From: Limnospira fusiformis SAG 85.79
GTDB taxonomy: Bacteria; Cyanobacteriota; Cyanobacteriia; Cyanobacteriales; Microcoleaceae
Direction of reading: 5' to 3'
Assembly (NCBI RefSeq): GCF_012516315.1
Contig: NZ_CP051185.1
Span: 5,647,363 to 5,711,362 of the forward strand
DNA length: 64,000 bases
Shown here: positions 18,172 through 26,844 of the stretch, piece by piece
How positions within the stretch are numbered: the first letter of the stretch is position 1
Layout of the letters: each line of letters begins with the position of its first letter
Position numbers and translations under genes: made by a program
Notes under the pieces: generated by a model
What the model was told of the DNA's origin: nothing
What the model saw: only the letters and a program-made list of their open reading frames with translations
Database searches by the model: none

Positions 18172-19221
18172 ATGAAATTTAGTGATCTCCTACAGCAATT
18201 AAAAGATGGAGTAGTTAGCGACAGTCTCGAATTGAGCGATCGCACAGATCCCGTTATTCATGGTGTAGCAGCCATTGATGAGGCTCAGGCTGGTACTCTC
18301 AGTTATATCGAAGGACAAAAGTTTGCCCATTATTTGGCTACCACGAAAGCTGATGCGGTGATTTTGCCTGTTGATGAGGCTTTACAAGCTCAAGCGATCG
18401 CAAAAGGACTAGCTTGGATGTCCACAGAATCCCCACGTTTACTATTTGCGAGGGCGATCGCCTTATTTTATCAACCCTATCATCCTAGGCCGGAAATTCA
18501 CCCCATAGCAACCATTGCACCTGATGTTAAACTCGGTTCCCGTGTGCATATTGGTCCCCATGTAGTGATTCGGTCTGGGGCGAAAATCGGCGATGATGTC
18601 TGTATTCATCCCAATGTGGTCATTTATCCCCAAGTTAAAATTGGCGATCGCACAATACTCCATGCTAACTGTACTATCCACGAACGTACTGAGATTGGCG
18701 CAGATTGCACTATTCATAGTGGCGCAGTCATTGGCGCTGAAGGTTTTGGCTTTGTCCCCACCCCAGACGGTTGGCTAAAAATGGAACAATCAGGAATTAC
18801 GGTACTTGAAAATGGCGTGAGTGTAGGTTGTAACAGCACCATAGACCGTCCAGCCGTCGGAGAAACTCGTATCGGGAGCCAGACCAAATTAGATAATTTA
18901 GTCCATATTGGTCATGGCTGTAAGATTGGTTCTGGTTGTGCTTTCGCCGCGCAAGTCGGGTTAGCTGGTGGTGTCACTGTTGGCGATCGCGTTATTCTCG
19001 CCGGTCAGGTGGGAATTGCTAATCAAGCTAAAATTGGTAATGGTGCGATCGCTACCGCGCAAGCTGGTATTCACAGCGATGTTAAACCAGGCGCTATTGT
19101 CTCAGACTCCCCAGCCATTGACAATAAACTTTATCTGAAAAATTCCGCCATTCGTAAACGACTCCCCGAAATTTATCAAACCCTCAAACATATTCAGCGC
19201 CACCTCGGCTTGGATCAATAA
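18172..19221 (+). CDS. lpxD: UDP-3-O-acylglucosamine N-acyltransferase LpxD
   Basis: LpxD transfers a 3-hydroxyacyl chain to the glucosamine nitrogen in lipid A synthesis. The 349 residues show the expected N-terminal uridine-binding domain (IHGVAAIDEAQAGTLSYIE near residue 30) and then a left-handed beta helix of hexapeptide repeats from about residue 105 (IATIAPDVKLGSRVHIGPHV onward). The catalytic-histidine region LVHIGHGCKIGSG lies near residue 243 and a C-terminal helix (IRKRLPEIYQTLKHIQ) closes the protein. Many cyanobacteria keep lpxD although lipid A is reduced or atypical. The start follows a weak GATGAG element. No partner lpx genes lie next to it in the window. Confidence 0.92.
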   Translation: MKFSDLLQQLKDGVVSDSLELSDRTDPVIHGVAAIDEAQAGTLSYIEGQKFAHYLATTKADAVILPVDEALQAQAIAKGLAWMSTESPRLLFARAIALFYQPYHPRPEIHPIATIAPDVKLGSRVHIGPHVVIRSGAKIGDDVCIHPNVVIYPQVKIGDRTILHANCTIHERTEIGADCTIHSGAVIGAEGFGFVPTPDGWLKMEQSGITVLENGVSVGCNSTIDRPAVGETRIGSQTKLDNLVHIGHGCKIGSGCAFAAQVGLAGGVTVGDRVILAGQVGIANQAKIGNGAIATAQAGIHSDVKPGAIVSDSPAIDNKLYLKNSAIRKRLPEIYQTLKHIQRHLGLDQ

Positions 19222-19330
19222 AATAGGGGGTTTCATACCATAATGACTCTCCCGGCGGGAACTTCAGTATAGTTAGATCGGGCTGCTATACTGTTTTCCC
19301 TCCCCCATCTCCCTTGGATATCTGCTAATT

Positions 19331-19420
19331 TGTAACAGGCTTTTTTAGAACTTGGATAACTGTAACAGGCTTTTTTAGAACTTGGATAACTGTAACAGGC
19401 TTTTTTAGAACTTGGATTAG
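19331..19420. repeat. Three tandem copies of a 30-bp unit
   Basis: A 30-base unit starting TGTAACAGGC and containing TTTTTTAGAACTTGG occurs at 19331-19360, 19361-19390 and 19391-19420. The first two copies are identical; the third differs at its last bases (GGATTAG in place of GGATAAC). The block lies downstream of lpxD in non-coding sequence. A minus-strand frame through it gives a repeating SYPSSKKAC string and is not a credible gene. Confidence 0.9.
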
Positions 19421-19794
19421 ACCATAATTGCCGAATATTGTGCAACTGTCTTCAGTGCCACAATTGATGCTAAACAGCTAAGATTGAATGATTGACGTAT
19501 TAAAAAAGATTTCTAGCCCAATAGATATCCCCAGATAAGGCTCACAGATACCGATAATCTAACTGTGTTTGTCAAAATGATTGTTTTAAAGATATTATGG
19601 TGTTTGATGCGGGTAAAAACTGCATCAGGCATCCTTAGTTAACTCGGAATCACCCAAAAATATCTGTCATGTTACCATTACCGGACTAAGGAAATGGTTA
19701 GCTGAACTTGAGAAGGTTTACTGATTCATAGATAATTAAGGAATGCTACAGAGTAAGTTTATTAATACTTCCGAGTTATAAAAGGTATTTCGCA
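19421..19794 (+). promoter_or_regulatory. Gene-free upstream region of the cyAbrB gene
   Basis: This stretch of about 370 bases before the cyAbrB-type gene is AT-rich and has no plausible gene. A weak AAAGG lies about ten bases before the ATG at 19795. The length would fit a regulated promoter region, but I see no specific operator I can name. Confidence 0.35.
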
Positions 19795-20199
19795 ATGTCA
19801 CAAGCAGCAACAACCCCGTTAGTCGGAAAGGATTTGCTTCAAAAAGTCAAAGAACTTTCAGATATTCCCCGGCGAGAAACCGCCAGACTGTGCGGGTATT
19901 ACACCATAAAAGATGGTGAAGTCAGGGTGAATCTCACGGATTTTTATGATGCTTTACTGGAAGCGCGGGGAATTCCCTTTAATTCAGAGACTCCCAAAGA
20001 CGGTAGGGGTCGGGATGCTACCTATACGGTCAGTGTTCACAAAAATGGTCAAATTGTGATCGGCTCGACTTATACTAAGGAAATGGGATTGGGAACAGGT
20101 GATGAGTTTGAGATTAAACTAGGATATAAACACATCCATCTGATTCAGGTCCAAGAAAACGGTAAAGTAACCAGTTGGGCTGAATCAGAGGAAGAATAG
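19795..20199 (+). CDS. cyAbrB-family transcriptional regulator
   Basis: The 134 residues match the cyanobacterial AbrB-like group (cyAbrB, including CalA-type proteins), which bind DNA as regulators of carbon/nitrogen balance, hydrogenase and other genes. Landmarks are LVGKDLLQKVKELSD near residue 9, the RRETARLCGYYTI segment near residue 27, FYDALLEARGIPF, and a C-terminal AbrB-type half beginning ATYTVSVHKNGQIVIGSTYT near residue 77. In cyAbrB proteins the DNA-binding domain is C-terminal, unlike Bacillus AbrB, which agrees with this layout. The very acidic end (WAESEEE) is also typical. Whether it is the cyAbrB1 or cyAbrB2 group needs an alignment. Confidence 0.85.
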   Translation: MSQAATTPLVGKDLLQKVKELSDIPRRETARLCGYYTIKDGEVRVNLTDFYDALLEARGIPFNSETPKDGRGRDATYTVSVHKNGQIVIGSTYTKEMGLGTGDEFEIKLGYKHIHLIQVQENGKVTSWAESEEE

Positions 20200-20207
20200 T
20201 AATCAAG

Positions 20208-20238
20208 AGAGTTCCCACCGGATGGTTAGTGGGACTCT
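20208..20238 (+). terminator. Hairpin after the cyAbrB gene
   Basis: AGAGTTCCCAC at 20208 pairs with GTGGGACTCT at 20229 with one bulged T, directly after the stop at 20199. There is no long T run, so it could be a weak terminator or an RNA-stabilising stem between this gene and the radical SAM gene that follows. Confidence 0.45.
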
Positions 20239-20268
20239 TGCTGATACCGGTTTCGGGGGAAATTTCTG

Positions 20269-21090
20269 ATGATTGATTCGACAATTGCATTACACCCATC
20301 ATTCACCCCGGTCTATGGTCCGGTGTCCTCCTGGCGTTATGGGCGATCGCTAGGAATTGACCCAATTGGGGTAGTTTCTAGCTGTTCATTTAACTGCGTT
20401 TACTGTCAGCTTGGGGAAATTGAACAGAAAACGAGCGATCGCATGATTTATGTACCATGCGCCGAGATTTTGACCAGCCTAGAAAATTTTGCCCCCTGGT
20501 CGGTAGATGTGATTACCCTCAGCGGTAGTGGTGAACCGACATTGGCGGCGAATTTGGGAGAAATTTTAACAGGAATTAAGACCTTGACCGCGCGCCCTAC
20601 TCTAGTTCTGACTAATGGTACTACCTTAAATGACCCCCAGGTGCGATCGGATTTGGCGATCGCAGATAAAGTATCTATCAAACTAGATGGGGTATCATCA
20701 GACCAACTCAGACGGGTGAACCGACCTGTCCCCGGTATAGACTTCGACCACATTATCGCCGGACTACTGGAATTTCGCCAGCACTATCAGGGAGAAATAG
20801 GGATTCAAACCATGCTGCTTTCTCCTTGGGACGAGTCTACCAGAAGAGAGTATATTAGGTTAATAACTGCTGTTGCACCTAGGGAAATCCAATTAAACAC
20901 CCCTACCCGTCCTAAACCAGTACAACGACAACTCGATGGTCGTGAAAACCATACATCAAGCGCCAATCGTCCTTATCAAGTGCGCGCGCTGCGTTGCGTA
21001 GTTCCCGAAATTCTGCACCACTTCGCCCAAGAAATTGAGCAAAAAACAGGTATTATGGTCAGAACCGCGCCAATTCCTGCCACAGTTTAA
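20269..21090 (+). CDS. Radical SAM protein
   Basis: The 273-residue protein carries the CxxxCxxC cluster-binding motif of radical SAM enzymes as SCSFNCVYCQLG near residue 38, followed by a SAM-binding GSGEPTLAANLGE segment near residue 93 and TNGTTL near residue 119. The early FTPVYGPVSSWRYGRSLGID segment is typical of a widespread bacterial/archaeal group of uncharacterised radical SAM proteins related to wybutosine-synthesis enzymes. The reaction is unknown. The ATG at 20269 fits the expected N-terminus. It may be cotranscribed with the cyAbrB gene 69 bases upstream, although a hairpin lies between. Confidence 0.82.
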   Translation: MIDSTIALHPSFTPVYGPVSSWRYGRSLGIDPIGVVSSCSFNCVYCQLGEIEQKTSDRMIYVPCAEILTSLENFAPWSVDVITLSGSGEPTLAANLGEILTGIKTLTARPTLVLTNGTTLNDPQVRSDLAIADKVSIKLDGVSSDQLRRVNRPVPGIDFDHIIAGLLEFRQHYQGEIGIQTMLLSPWDESTRREYIRLITAVAPREIQLNTPTRPKPVQRQLDGRENHTSSANRPYQVRALRCVVPEILHHFAQEIEQKTGIMVRTAPIPATV

Positions 21091-21192
21091 GTTGAGAATT
21101 GTCGCTAATTGGCGGGTGTTGGTGATTAGAGGCGGATTCACTGGTTCCGAACCAGATATTTCGGGAAATATTTTTCTAGGTATGGTAGTCTA

Positions 21193-21765
21193 TGGAGCAT
21201 GATTTAATCTCAAATTAGGTTAACATTTGACGGCAATACGGTATAATACCAAGTATGGTGCGAGACCTTCGGGTATGAAATCGAGCTGAAATGGGCGTGG
21301 GGACTACCCGGTGAGGACTTCAACCCCTTGGTTAATTGGGTCGCATCCCTGGCTATCCCATAACACAGCCTGATTTTTTAGCCCACCTTCGAGACTTCCA
21401 ATATGGCCAGTCAGGTGAAGCGTCTAATCAGGTTTAAGACTGCCCGTGCCATGCTGACATGGGCGCATTATCGATTCAAACTAACCCTGAGACATAAGCG
21501 CGGAAATAACTGAACAGTTGTAGATGTGACCCAAGAATACACCAGCAAAACCTGTACTCACTGTGGTCATGTCCATTCCCAGCTAGGTGGCTCAAAAGTG
21601 TTCCGATGTCCGGAGTGCGGGTTCAATCTACCACGGGACTGGAACGGTGCTTTTGGAATCTTTCTAAAAGCTTTGCGGGATACCGCCTCTGTTACCTTAA
21701 CGGGTAATAGTGCTATCGTCGCATTGTCCGGGAACAACCGGAAAAATGTCGCGTAAATGTATCAG
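21193..21765 (+). mobile_element. Internally deleted IS607-type element
   Basis: The left end GGAGCATGATTTAATC matches the left end of the full IS607-type element at 28217-29984, and the right end matches too, up to GTAAATGTATCAG. Beyond these points the flanks differ. The derivative is 573 bases against about 1,768 for the full element. It lacks tnpA and most of tnpB and keeps only the tnpB 3' part (from about 21364). The inner left part (CAATACGGTATAATACC) is closer to the left end of the third element near 32775. An RNA-like stretch at about 21260-21350 with CCCGGTGAGGACTTCAACCC has no counterpart I can see in the full copy. Insertion between two G residues, usual for IS607, fits both ends. 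Confidence 0.8.
21364..21756 (+). pseudogene. tnpB: tnpB 3' fragment (nuclease C-terminus)
   Basis: From about 21364 the sequence follows the 3' part of the intact tnpB at 28226-29422. In the stretch AGACATAAGCGCGGAAATAACTG it has indels that bring stops into frame. The remaining open piece (21526-21756) encodes the zinc-finger and last RuvC part: CTHCGHVHSQLGG, CPECGFNLPRDWNGAFG, then the shared C-terminus. Over the last roughly 73 residues it differs from the intact copy by about one residue (Asn for Thr before LPRDWN). The product could not be an active nuclease because the first RuvC Asp and the Glu are missing. Confidence 0.8.
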
Positions 21766-22031
21766 TTAAGCCATAACCAAAGGTGGTTTGCCGAACTATC
21801 AAGTAGCTGACTATAGCTATATTGCAGTCAGCAGTTGAATAGGCCACCAGAATGGACTCAACAATAGCGCTTTTAACCTAAGTGTTAAAGGCTCAATGAG
21901 TGACACATCATCTGGCGTGATTACTTCACTTCAGATGGTGCCATACTCAGAAACTTCCCGCCCTTGGCAGGATTTTTCTGGGTTGAATGTATCTGTGTCA
22001 GAATAGATATAAACTGCATAGAGCGGGAACC

Positions 22032-22703
22032 ATGACATCATACGCAACCTCGACCGCCAAATCTGAAATGAGCGAACTCCGGCGACTGAAAAGTTTGCTA
22101 CCCCCTGAATTACAGAGTTGGGTAACTGTGGAGAAAACCATTGAGGTTAACCCGCTATTGATTCGCTCAGAAGAAATTGGCAAAGATCAAGTAGAGATTC
22201 AAATTGATTTAGTTCGCTGGGAACAACTAGCCCTAGACCAGCGTAACCTGTTATTTTGGCACGAAGTCGCCCGCATTCAAAATGATACTATCCCCAGAGA
22301 TGGCTGGGAAATGGCAGCCCTGGCTATTGGTTTAGGGGGTGCGGTGGGAGAACTGTGGGTACAGGATGGACTGCTGTTATTGCTGGCTCTGGCTCTGTGT
22401 GGAGTTTCTGGCTATCGCTTGTATCAGAAAAATAATGGGGAGCGAACCCTTATCGAAGCGATCGAAGCTGATGAAAAGGCGATCGCGATCGCATCTCGTT
22501 TTGGTTATACACTCCCCAACGCCTACAAGAGCCTTGGTAGTGCCTTAAAGACGTTAATTGAACAAACACCCAAAAAGCGACAAAGAGCCCGTTATGAAGC
22601 ACGTTTACAGGCTCTCAAGCGCAGTGCGGCTAAAGCTAAAGCCAGGGTGAAAGGTAGTAGTCCAGATTCTTCATCCTCCAGTTCCGAGAGCATTTACGGA
22701 TAA
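22032..22703 (+). CDS. DUF3318-type cyanobacterial membrane protein
   Basis: The 223-residue protein begins MTSYATSTAKSEMSELRRLK at the ATG at 22032; an upstream ATG at 21987 gives an unlikely extension. It has a helical N-terminus, the VRWEQLALDQRNLLFWHEVARIQ segment near residue 60 with a metalloprotease-like WHEVA but no HExxH, and two membrane spans around residues 90-130. A basic C-terminal region (KRQRARYEARLQALKRSA) ends in a run of Ser. The overall form matches the cyanobacterium-specific DUF3318 family. The function is unknown; a thylakoid or plasma membrane location is an inference from the hydrophobic segments. Confidence 0.72.
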   Translation: MTSYATSTAKSEMSELRRLKSLLPPELQSWVTVEKTIEVNPLLIRSEEIGKDQVEIQIDLVRWEQLALDQRNLLFWHEVARIQNDTIPRDGWEMAALAIGLGGAVGELWVQDGLLLLLALALCGVSGYRLYQKNNGERTLIEAIEADEKAIAIASRFGYTLPNAYKSLGSALKTLIEQTPKKRQRARYEARLQALKRSAAKAKARVKGSSPDSSSSSSESIYG

Positions 22704-22740
22704 TGGATGATCATGTAGGGGCGGGTTCCAATGTTCAGCC

Positions 22741-22906
22741 TATCTGGAGGCGAGAAGATTGATAAACCCGCCCTCTGTCTCGGCTCTGTGGGTTCGACAG
22801 TGGCGACTATCTGGGGGCGAGAAGATTGATAAACCCGTCCTCTGTCTCGGCTCTGTGGGTTCCACGGCGGCGACTATCTGGGGGCGAGAAGATTGATAAA
22901 CCCGCC
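22741..22906. repeat. 67-bp tandem repeat, about 2.5 copies
   Basis: A unit starting TATCTGGGGGCGAGAAGATT begins at 22741, 22808 and 22875, exactly 67 bases apart. The third copy stops after GATAAACCCGCC. The unit includes CTCGGCTCTGTGGGTTC. Copies differ by a few bases (GGAGG or GGGGG; GCCCTC or GTCCTC). It fills the gap between the DUF3318 gene and the LptD-like gene and has no credible frame. Confidence 0.85.
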
Positions 22907-23008
22907 GTTTGGGGTGACGGAAGAGATCCGGCGAGGATAAGTAGATATACTGCGTGAAGCGGACTTGATATGATGCGAATATGTTAGAACCGAGTTTGTC
23001 AGTAAACT

Positions 23009-25261
23009 ATGCCCTATCCGGTCCCGCCTCCTGAACCACCAGCGATTATCGAAACCCTTGTTAACCCAAGCCCCAATCAACCGCCCTCATATCAGAGCTG
23101 GAATCAACCGGAGTCTGGTTCAAAAGGATATATACAGCATAATCAAACGATCTCCTACGTTCTACCATCATCCTACGTTCTACCATCAAGCCCAAGCTCG
23201 GAAATAAAGCGCGAATCATCAGCAGCCCTTTTGGGTGAGCCCATTACCCGTAACTGGTCAGATATTTACGGGAACACGGGATTGTATCTAATTCCGAACA
23301 CTGGACAAAGGGAATTAGAATTTCCCCAAAATGCGATCGCCTCCTCATCGAGTTACGGGATTAATAGCAGCCAAAAATTTACACATTTCGATCCCCATCG
23401 TCCCCTATACCTAGCCCAAACAGAACCTACCCCGTCAGAGGAGATTGAGATACCAGTAATTCCCCCCACAGACTTAGTAGAAGTCACAGCCGCCGAACAG
23501 GAATTTGACCAACAGCGACAAATCATCACGGCTAGAGGGAATGTCAGAATCAGATTTAGAGAAACCCTGATCGAAGCAGACCAAGCCCAAGTCAACCTTA
23601 GCACCCGTCAAACCGCCGCCAGGGGAAATGTCGCCCTACAAAGGGGGGAACAACTGGTTCAGGGGAGCCAGATGGAATATAACTTTGTGCGTAGTACCGG
23701 AGTCATCTACGAAGCGAGAGGAGTAGTTGTCACCCAATCGACCGCCTCTGACTTTGACATAGAACAACCAACCAACCTGACCCCTGCGCCCATTTTTTCC
23801 GGGTCTCTGTCAGATACCCTGACGGAAGCGCAACCAGTGACGGAAGTTACCACCACCGGAGAGACTCAAATCCAGGTAACTGGTGCTGCTTTCCCACAAG
23901 TTGGGGGGACTGTAAATCGTTTAAGGTTTGAAGCCGAACGCATCGATATTCAACCTAACGGAGAATGGGAGGCTACTAATATCCGCATTACTAATGACCC
24001 TTTTTCGCCCCCGGAATTGGAACTTAGGGCGGATAATGCTCAATTAAGGCGGATCTCTCCCCTACAAGATGAACTGCTGACAAGTCGATCGCGTCTAGTG
24101 TTCGACCAACGTTTCTCGATACCGCTATTTCGCGATCGCACTATTATTGACCGTCGCCAAAGGGAACCGAGTCCCCTAGAATTTGGCTATGACCTGAGAG
24201 ACCTCGATGGTTATTTCGTCCAGTGGAACCTAACCCCCATTGAAGTAGGACCGTTAGAATTAAAAGTGGCTCCCCAGGTGTTAGTACAGCGGGCTATTTC
24301 GGAAAGTTTATCGCCACTTGACCCTCGATTTTATGGCTTGAACACCCGCTTATCTGGTCGCATTACCCCGACTACCTCTATAGAGGGACAGTTGAAAATT
24401 AGTAACTTTGAAGACTTCCCCCTACTAGGGGAAAACGCCTATAGGGGGAGATTAAGGGTTCGCCAATCATTAGAAGATTACACGCTCACCGGGGAATATA
24501 GCTATCGGGAACGGATATTTAACGGAACTCTGGGGTCACAAACGGTACACCGTAGTTTTGGCGCGGTTCTGACAGTACCTAATATCTTGATCGGACCATC
24601 AGGAGGATATGTTAATTTTCAAACCGGCTACCAAGCCATAGAAGCGAATACCGATCGCTTTGACCTTCTGGAGGCGGAACGCGAAAACGATCGCATCAGT
24701 CGCCAACGCTTTCAAACTGTTGGTACTCTGATCTATCCAATTCCCCTGTGGAATGGTTCGGCTCTCCCTGCTACGGCTTCCGAGGGACTCAGATACACTC
24801 CCAGACCTGTCATCCCCTTTGTGCGTCTGGTGGGAATTGCTAGAGGAGTGGCTAGTCTGTATTCTGAGGATGAATCCCAATTCTATCTTAGTAGTAGTGT
24901 GGGTATTCAAGGACAGCTAGGGCATTTTTCCCGCAGCTATCTGGACTATACGGGTTTCAGTGTATTCTATACTCAAGTGGCGATCGATGGTGCATCTCCC
25001 TTTTTATTCGATCGCATGGTAGATCAAAGAATCCTCACTTTGGGATTAGTTCAGCAAATTTATGGAGGGTTAAGGGGTGGTGTAGAATCAGCCATTAATT
25101 TAGATAGCGGTTTAGCCTTAAATTATGAATTTACCTTAGAATACAGTCGGCGCACCCATGGTGTCATCCTCAGAATTAATCCTGTCCAAAGACTGGGAAG
25201 TTTCAGTCTTAGGATTAGTGATTTTAACTGGACTGGGGATTCACCCCCTTTTGATGATTAG
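23009..25261 (+). CDS. DUF3769 protein, probable cyanobacterial LptD-like outer-membrane LPS transporter
   Basis: The 750 residues have the order expected of the cyanobacterial LptD-like family. A Pro/Ser-rich leader of about 140 residues is followed by an LptA/OstA-like beta-jellyroll near residues 155-245 (QRQIITARGNVRIRF, then TRQTAARGNVALQRG). A long beta-strand-rich region to the C-terminus has alternating hydrophobic residues and aromatic strand ends, as in a beta-barrel (FNGTLGSQTVHRSFGAVL, YSRRTHGVILRI). The protein would insert lipopolysaccharide into the outer leaflet. No obvious signal peptide is present at the predicted N-terminus, and a stop lies two codons upstream of the ATG, so the start cannot move upstream. 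lpxD lies 5 kb away in the same orientation. Confidence 0.75.
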   Translation: MPYPVPPPEPPAIIETLVNPSPNQPPSYQSWNQPESGSKGYIQHNQTISYVLPSSYVLPSSPSSEIKRESSAALLGEPITRNWSDIYGNTGLYLIPNTGQRELEFPQNAIASSSSYGINSSQKFTHFDPHRPLYLAQTEPTPSEEIEIPVIPPTDLVEVTAAEQEFDQQRQIITARGNVRIRFRETLIEADQAQVNLSTRQTAARGNVALQRGEQLVQGSQMEYNFVRSTGVIYEARGVVVTQSTASDFDIEQPTNLTPAPIFSGSLSDTLTEAQPVTEVTTTGETQIQVTGAAFPQVGGTVNRLRFEAERIDIQPNGEWEATNIRITNDPFSPPELELRADNAQLRRISPLQDELLTSRSRLVFDQRFSIPLFRDRTIIDRRQREPSPLEFGYDLRDLDGYFVQWNLTPIEVGPLELKVAPQVLVQRAISESLSPLDPRFYGLNTRLSGRITPTTSIEGQLKISNFEDFPLLGENAYRGRLRVRQSLEDYTLTGEYSYRERIFNGTLGSQTVHRSFGAVLTVPNILIGPSGGYVNFQTGYQAIEANTDRFDLLEAERENDRISRQRFQTVGTLIYPIPLWNGSALPATASEGLRYTPRPVIPFVRLVGIARGVASLYSEDESQFYLSSSVGIQGQLGHFSRSYLDYTGFSVFYTQVAIDGASPFLFDRMVDQRILTLGLVQQIYGGLRGGVESAINLDSGLALNYEFTLEYSRRTHGVILRINPVQRLGSFSLRISDFNWTGDSPPFDD

Positions 25262-25265
25262 CCGT

Positions 25266-25742
25266 ATGAGCCTATCACCCGCAGAACAAGCCGAAGTCCT
25301 GCTTAATCATTACAGTTTTGATCTAGAGGGAAAAACCTCAAGTCAAATTATTATAAATTGGTCGGAAATATATGATGTGAATTGGCTGCATCTTGCTGTC
25401 ATCGAAGCTCTCTATTTGGGGCGTTATAAATCTATTTCAGTCCAGCAAATACTAGAGCTATGGAAACGCCGCAATCAGCCAATATATCACTTTAATTCAG
25501 AGTTTGAGCGCTTAATTTGCAATAAATTACCCCATGCTTTTAAGGATTATAAAATTGTTGAAAATTCCATACAAGAAATCAAAGGGAAGGAAAATCCACC
25601 TGTAAACGAAATACCAGCTCCGGAAAAACCAGTTATTGAATCTCTCCCAGTGAGTGAGATCACCCCGACTCTGACGCTCCACTATTCAGACTTTTGTGCC
25701 AAATTGCAAGCTATTATCGAAAATAGTCAAACTGATGAATAA
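25266..25742 (+). CDS. Conserved hypothetical protein, helical N-terminal domain
   Basis: I chose the ATG at 25266, four bases after the stop of the LptD-like gene, because the frame upstream of it runs out of phase through that gene. The 158 residues start MSLSPAEQAEVLLNHYSFDL. They contain an INWSEIYDVNWLHLAVIEALYLGRYKSIS segment (helix-turn-helix-like in form), LELWKRRNQPIYHFNSEFER, a Pro/Glu-rich linker and a short C-terminal YSDFCAKLQAIIE helix. The family is not one I can name. The close spacing suggests cotranscription with the outer-membrane gene. Confidence 0.6.
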   Translation: MSLSPAEQAEVLLNHYSFDLEGKTSSQIIINWSEIYDVNWLHLAVIEALYLGRYKSISVQQILELWKRRNQPIYHFNSEFERLICNKLPHAFKDYKIVENSIQEIKGKENPPVNEIPAPEKPVIESLPVSEITPTLTLHYSDFCAKLQAIIENSQTDE

Positions 25743-25792
25743 TAGATACAGTTTGTTCGGAAGTCGCTTCAAAAATTACCCTGACCCTAAAG

Positions 25793-25884
25793 CCCTCTCC
25801 CCGGGGGGAGAGGCACTTAGACAAGTAAGCCATGATGACTGAAAGGGCTGTATTTCAAAGCAGAGACAAGTGGTAGCTTGTCTC
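25793..25884. other. Two intergenic hairpins
   Basis: CCTCTCC at about 25794 pairs with GGAGAGG at about 25806 around a CCGGGG centre. GAGACAAG at 25863-25870 pairs with CTTGTCTC at 25877-25884 around a six-base loop. Both lie between two convergent genes and may end transcription, though neither is followed by a T run. The first resembles a hairpin seen repeatedly between cyanobacterial genes, so a dispersed repeat is possible. Confidence 0.5.
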
Positions 25885-25916
25885 TACGACGGGGAGCCAT
25901 TTAGCTGGGGTAATTA

Positions 25917-25944
25917 TCAATTATCAATTGTCAATTGTCAATTA
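25917..25944. repeat. Heptanucleotide tandem repeat TCAATTR x4
   Basis: Four consecutive heptamers read TCAATTA, TCAATTG, TCAATTG, TCAATTA. Short tandemly repeated heptamers (STRR) between genes are a known habit of filamentous cyanobacteria. Confidence 0.85.
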
Positions 25945-25992
25945 TGATGTAGGGGCTGATTACCCAGGGAATATTAAAGGGGTTATGTTTTT

Positions 25993-26511
25993 TTACTTTA
26001 AACCCATGCGAATTTCCGAGCAAAAAGAAGCCAAAGCCAATCCATTACTATAATGAACAATACTGGTTCGCAGGCGTAGATTAGGAATCAAATACCAGAT
26101 CCTCTCCTCAGCTTTAAACTGATCAGACTCAAGCCATAAAGTCAAAACATCATCCTTACCCATGAGATAACGACCCATTAATTGAGTCTGGCGATCGCCC
26201 CCCTGCTGCAAAAGTTTTCCTTGTAGGGGACTGTCGCTGACGACTAGGGGAACCAAAACCGCCGAACCTCGTTGCTGATCAGGATTTGATTCTATAGTCC
26301 CTTCCCAAGTCAACTTTAAACCCTTAGCTACCAATGCCGTGTCAACGCCATGATGGGAGCAGATGTCTATAACAATAGCATCATCAGGGGAAAGGGCTTC
26401 CATGACCAAATTAGATTTACCCGCCTCCAGGCTACCGGAAGTCAAATTGTGTACAGTCCGCTGAGAAAACCACTTTCCCGCACTCAACTCAAAAAATTCG
26501 ACAATATCCAT
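25993..26511 (-). CDS. CpcS/CpeS-type phycobiliprotein chromophore lyase
   Basis: S-type lyases attach phycobilins to cysteines of phycobiliproteins. The 172-residue protein begins MDIVEFFELSAGKWFSQRT, the family's signature N-terminus, and continues with a calycin-type beta-barrel pattern: WEGTIESNP, GSAVLVPLV, GRYLMGKDDVLTLWLESD, ERIWYLIPNLRLRTSIV. The ATG at 26511 is preferred to one 18 bases upstream because it gives this N-terminus. The family includes CpcS, CpcU, CpcT-like and CpeS proteins; which chromophore site it serves cannot be told here. It stands apart from phycobilisome structural genes, as lyases often do. Confidence 0.8.
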   Translation of the reverse strand: MDIVEFFELSAGKWFSQRTVHNLTSGSLEAGKSNLVMEALSPDDAIVIDICSHHGVDTALVAKGLKLTWEGTIESNPDQQRGSAVLVPLVVSDSPLQGKLLQQGGDRQTQLMGRYLMGKDDVLTLWLESDQFKAEERIWYLIPNLRLRTSIVHYSNGLALASFCSEIRMGLK

Positions 26512-26640
26512 GATTTTCGTCCATTGCAATTAACCAACAAATAGCTTAAACACTTTGGTTATTCAACACAACTGCTAAAAAGGCGGACCGGATAACTGAT
26601 AAACTGTGGATTGGTTCAATACCCAAGGAGAACACTGGAA

Positions 26641-26844
26641 GTGGCAATCGAAATCGGTCAACGAGTCAAAGTCCGGCGCATTAGAGATCGCATACCGGGA
26701 AATATCGTTACTCAACTCAAGCAAAATCCATTTGGAACTGTCAAAGGCTTTAAAATGGTCGATGGCAGTGGTATTGGTTTTGTCGTCCAATTTGAAAATA
26801 GTCTATCGACTTGGTTTTTTGAAGATGAGCTAGAAAATGCTTAA
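26641..26844 (+). CDS. petP: PetP (DUF2862), cytochrome b6f accessory subunit
   Basis: This 67-residue protein fits PetP, a small soluble SH3-like protein that binds the stromal/cytoplasmic side of the cyanobacterial cytochrome b6f complex and affects electron transport. Seen residues: an early EIGQRVKVRRIRDR, VKGFKMVDGSGIGFVVQF and the near-invariant end STWFFEDELE. The start is GTG at 26641, supported by AAGGAG ten bases upstream; a longer form from an ATG at 26611 would bury that ribosome site. It is transcribed away from the chromophore lyase gene and toward get3d. Confidence 0.82.
   Translation: MAIEIGQRVKVRRIRDRIPGNIVTQLKQNPFGTVKGFKMVDGSGIGFVVQFENSLSTWFFEDELENA

Noticed and set aside
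19233..19445. 70-residue minus-strand frame over the 30-bp repeats
   Set aside because: It is created by the repeat itself (SYPSSKKAC) and has no recognisable features.
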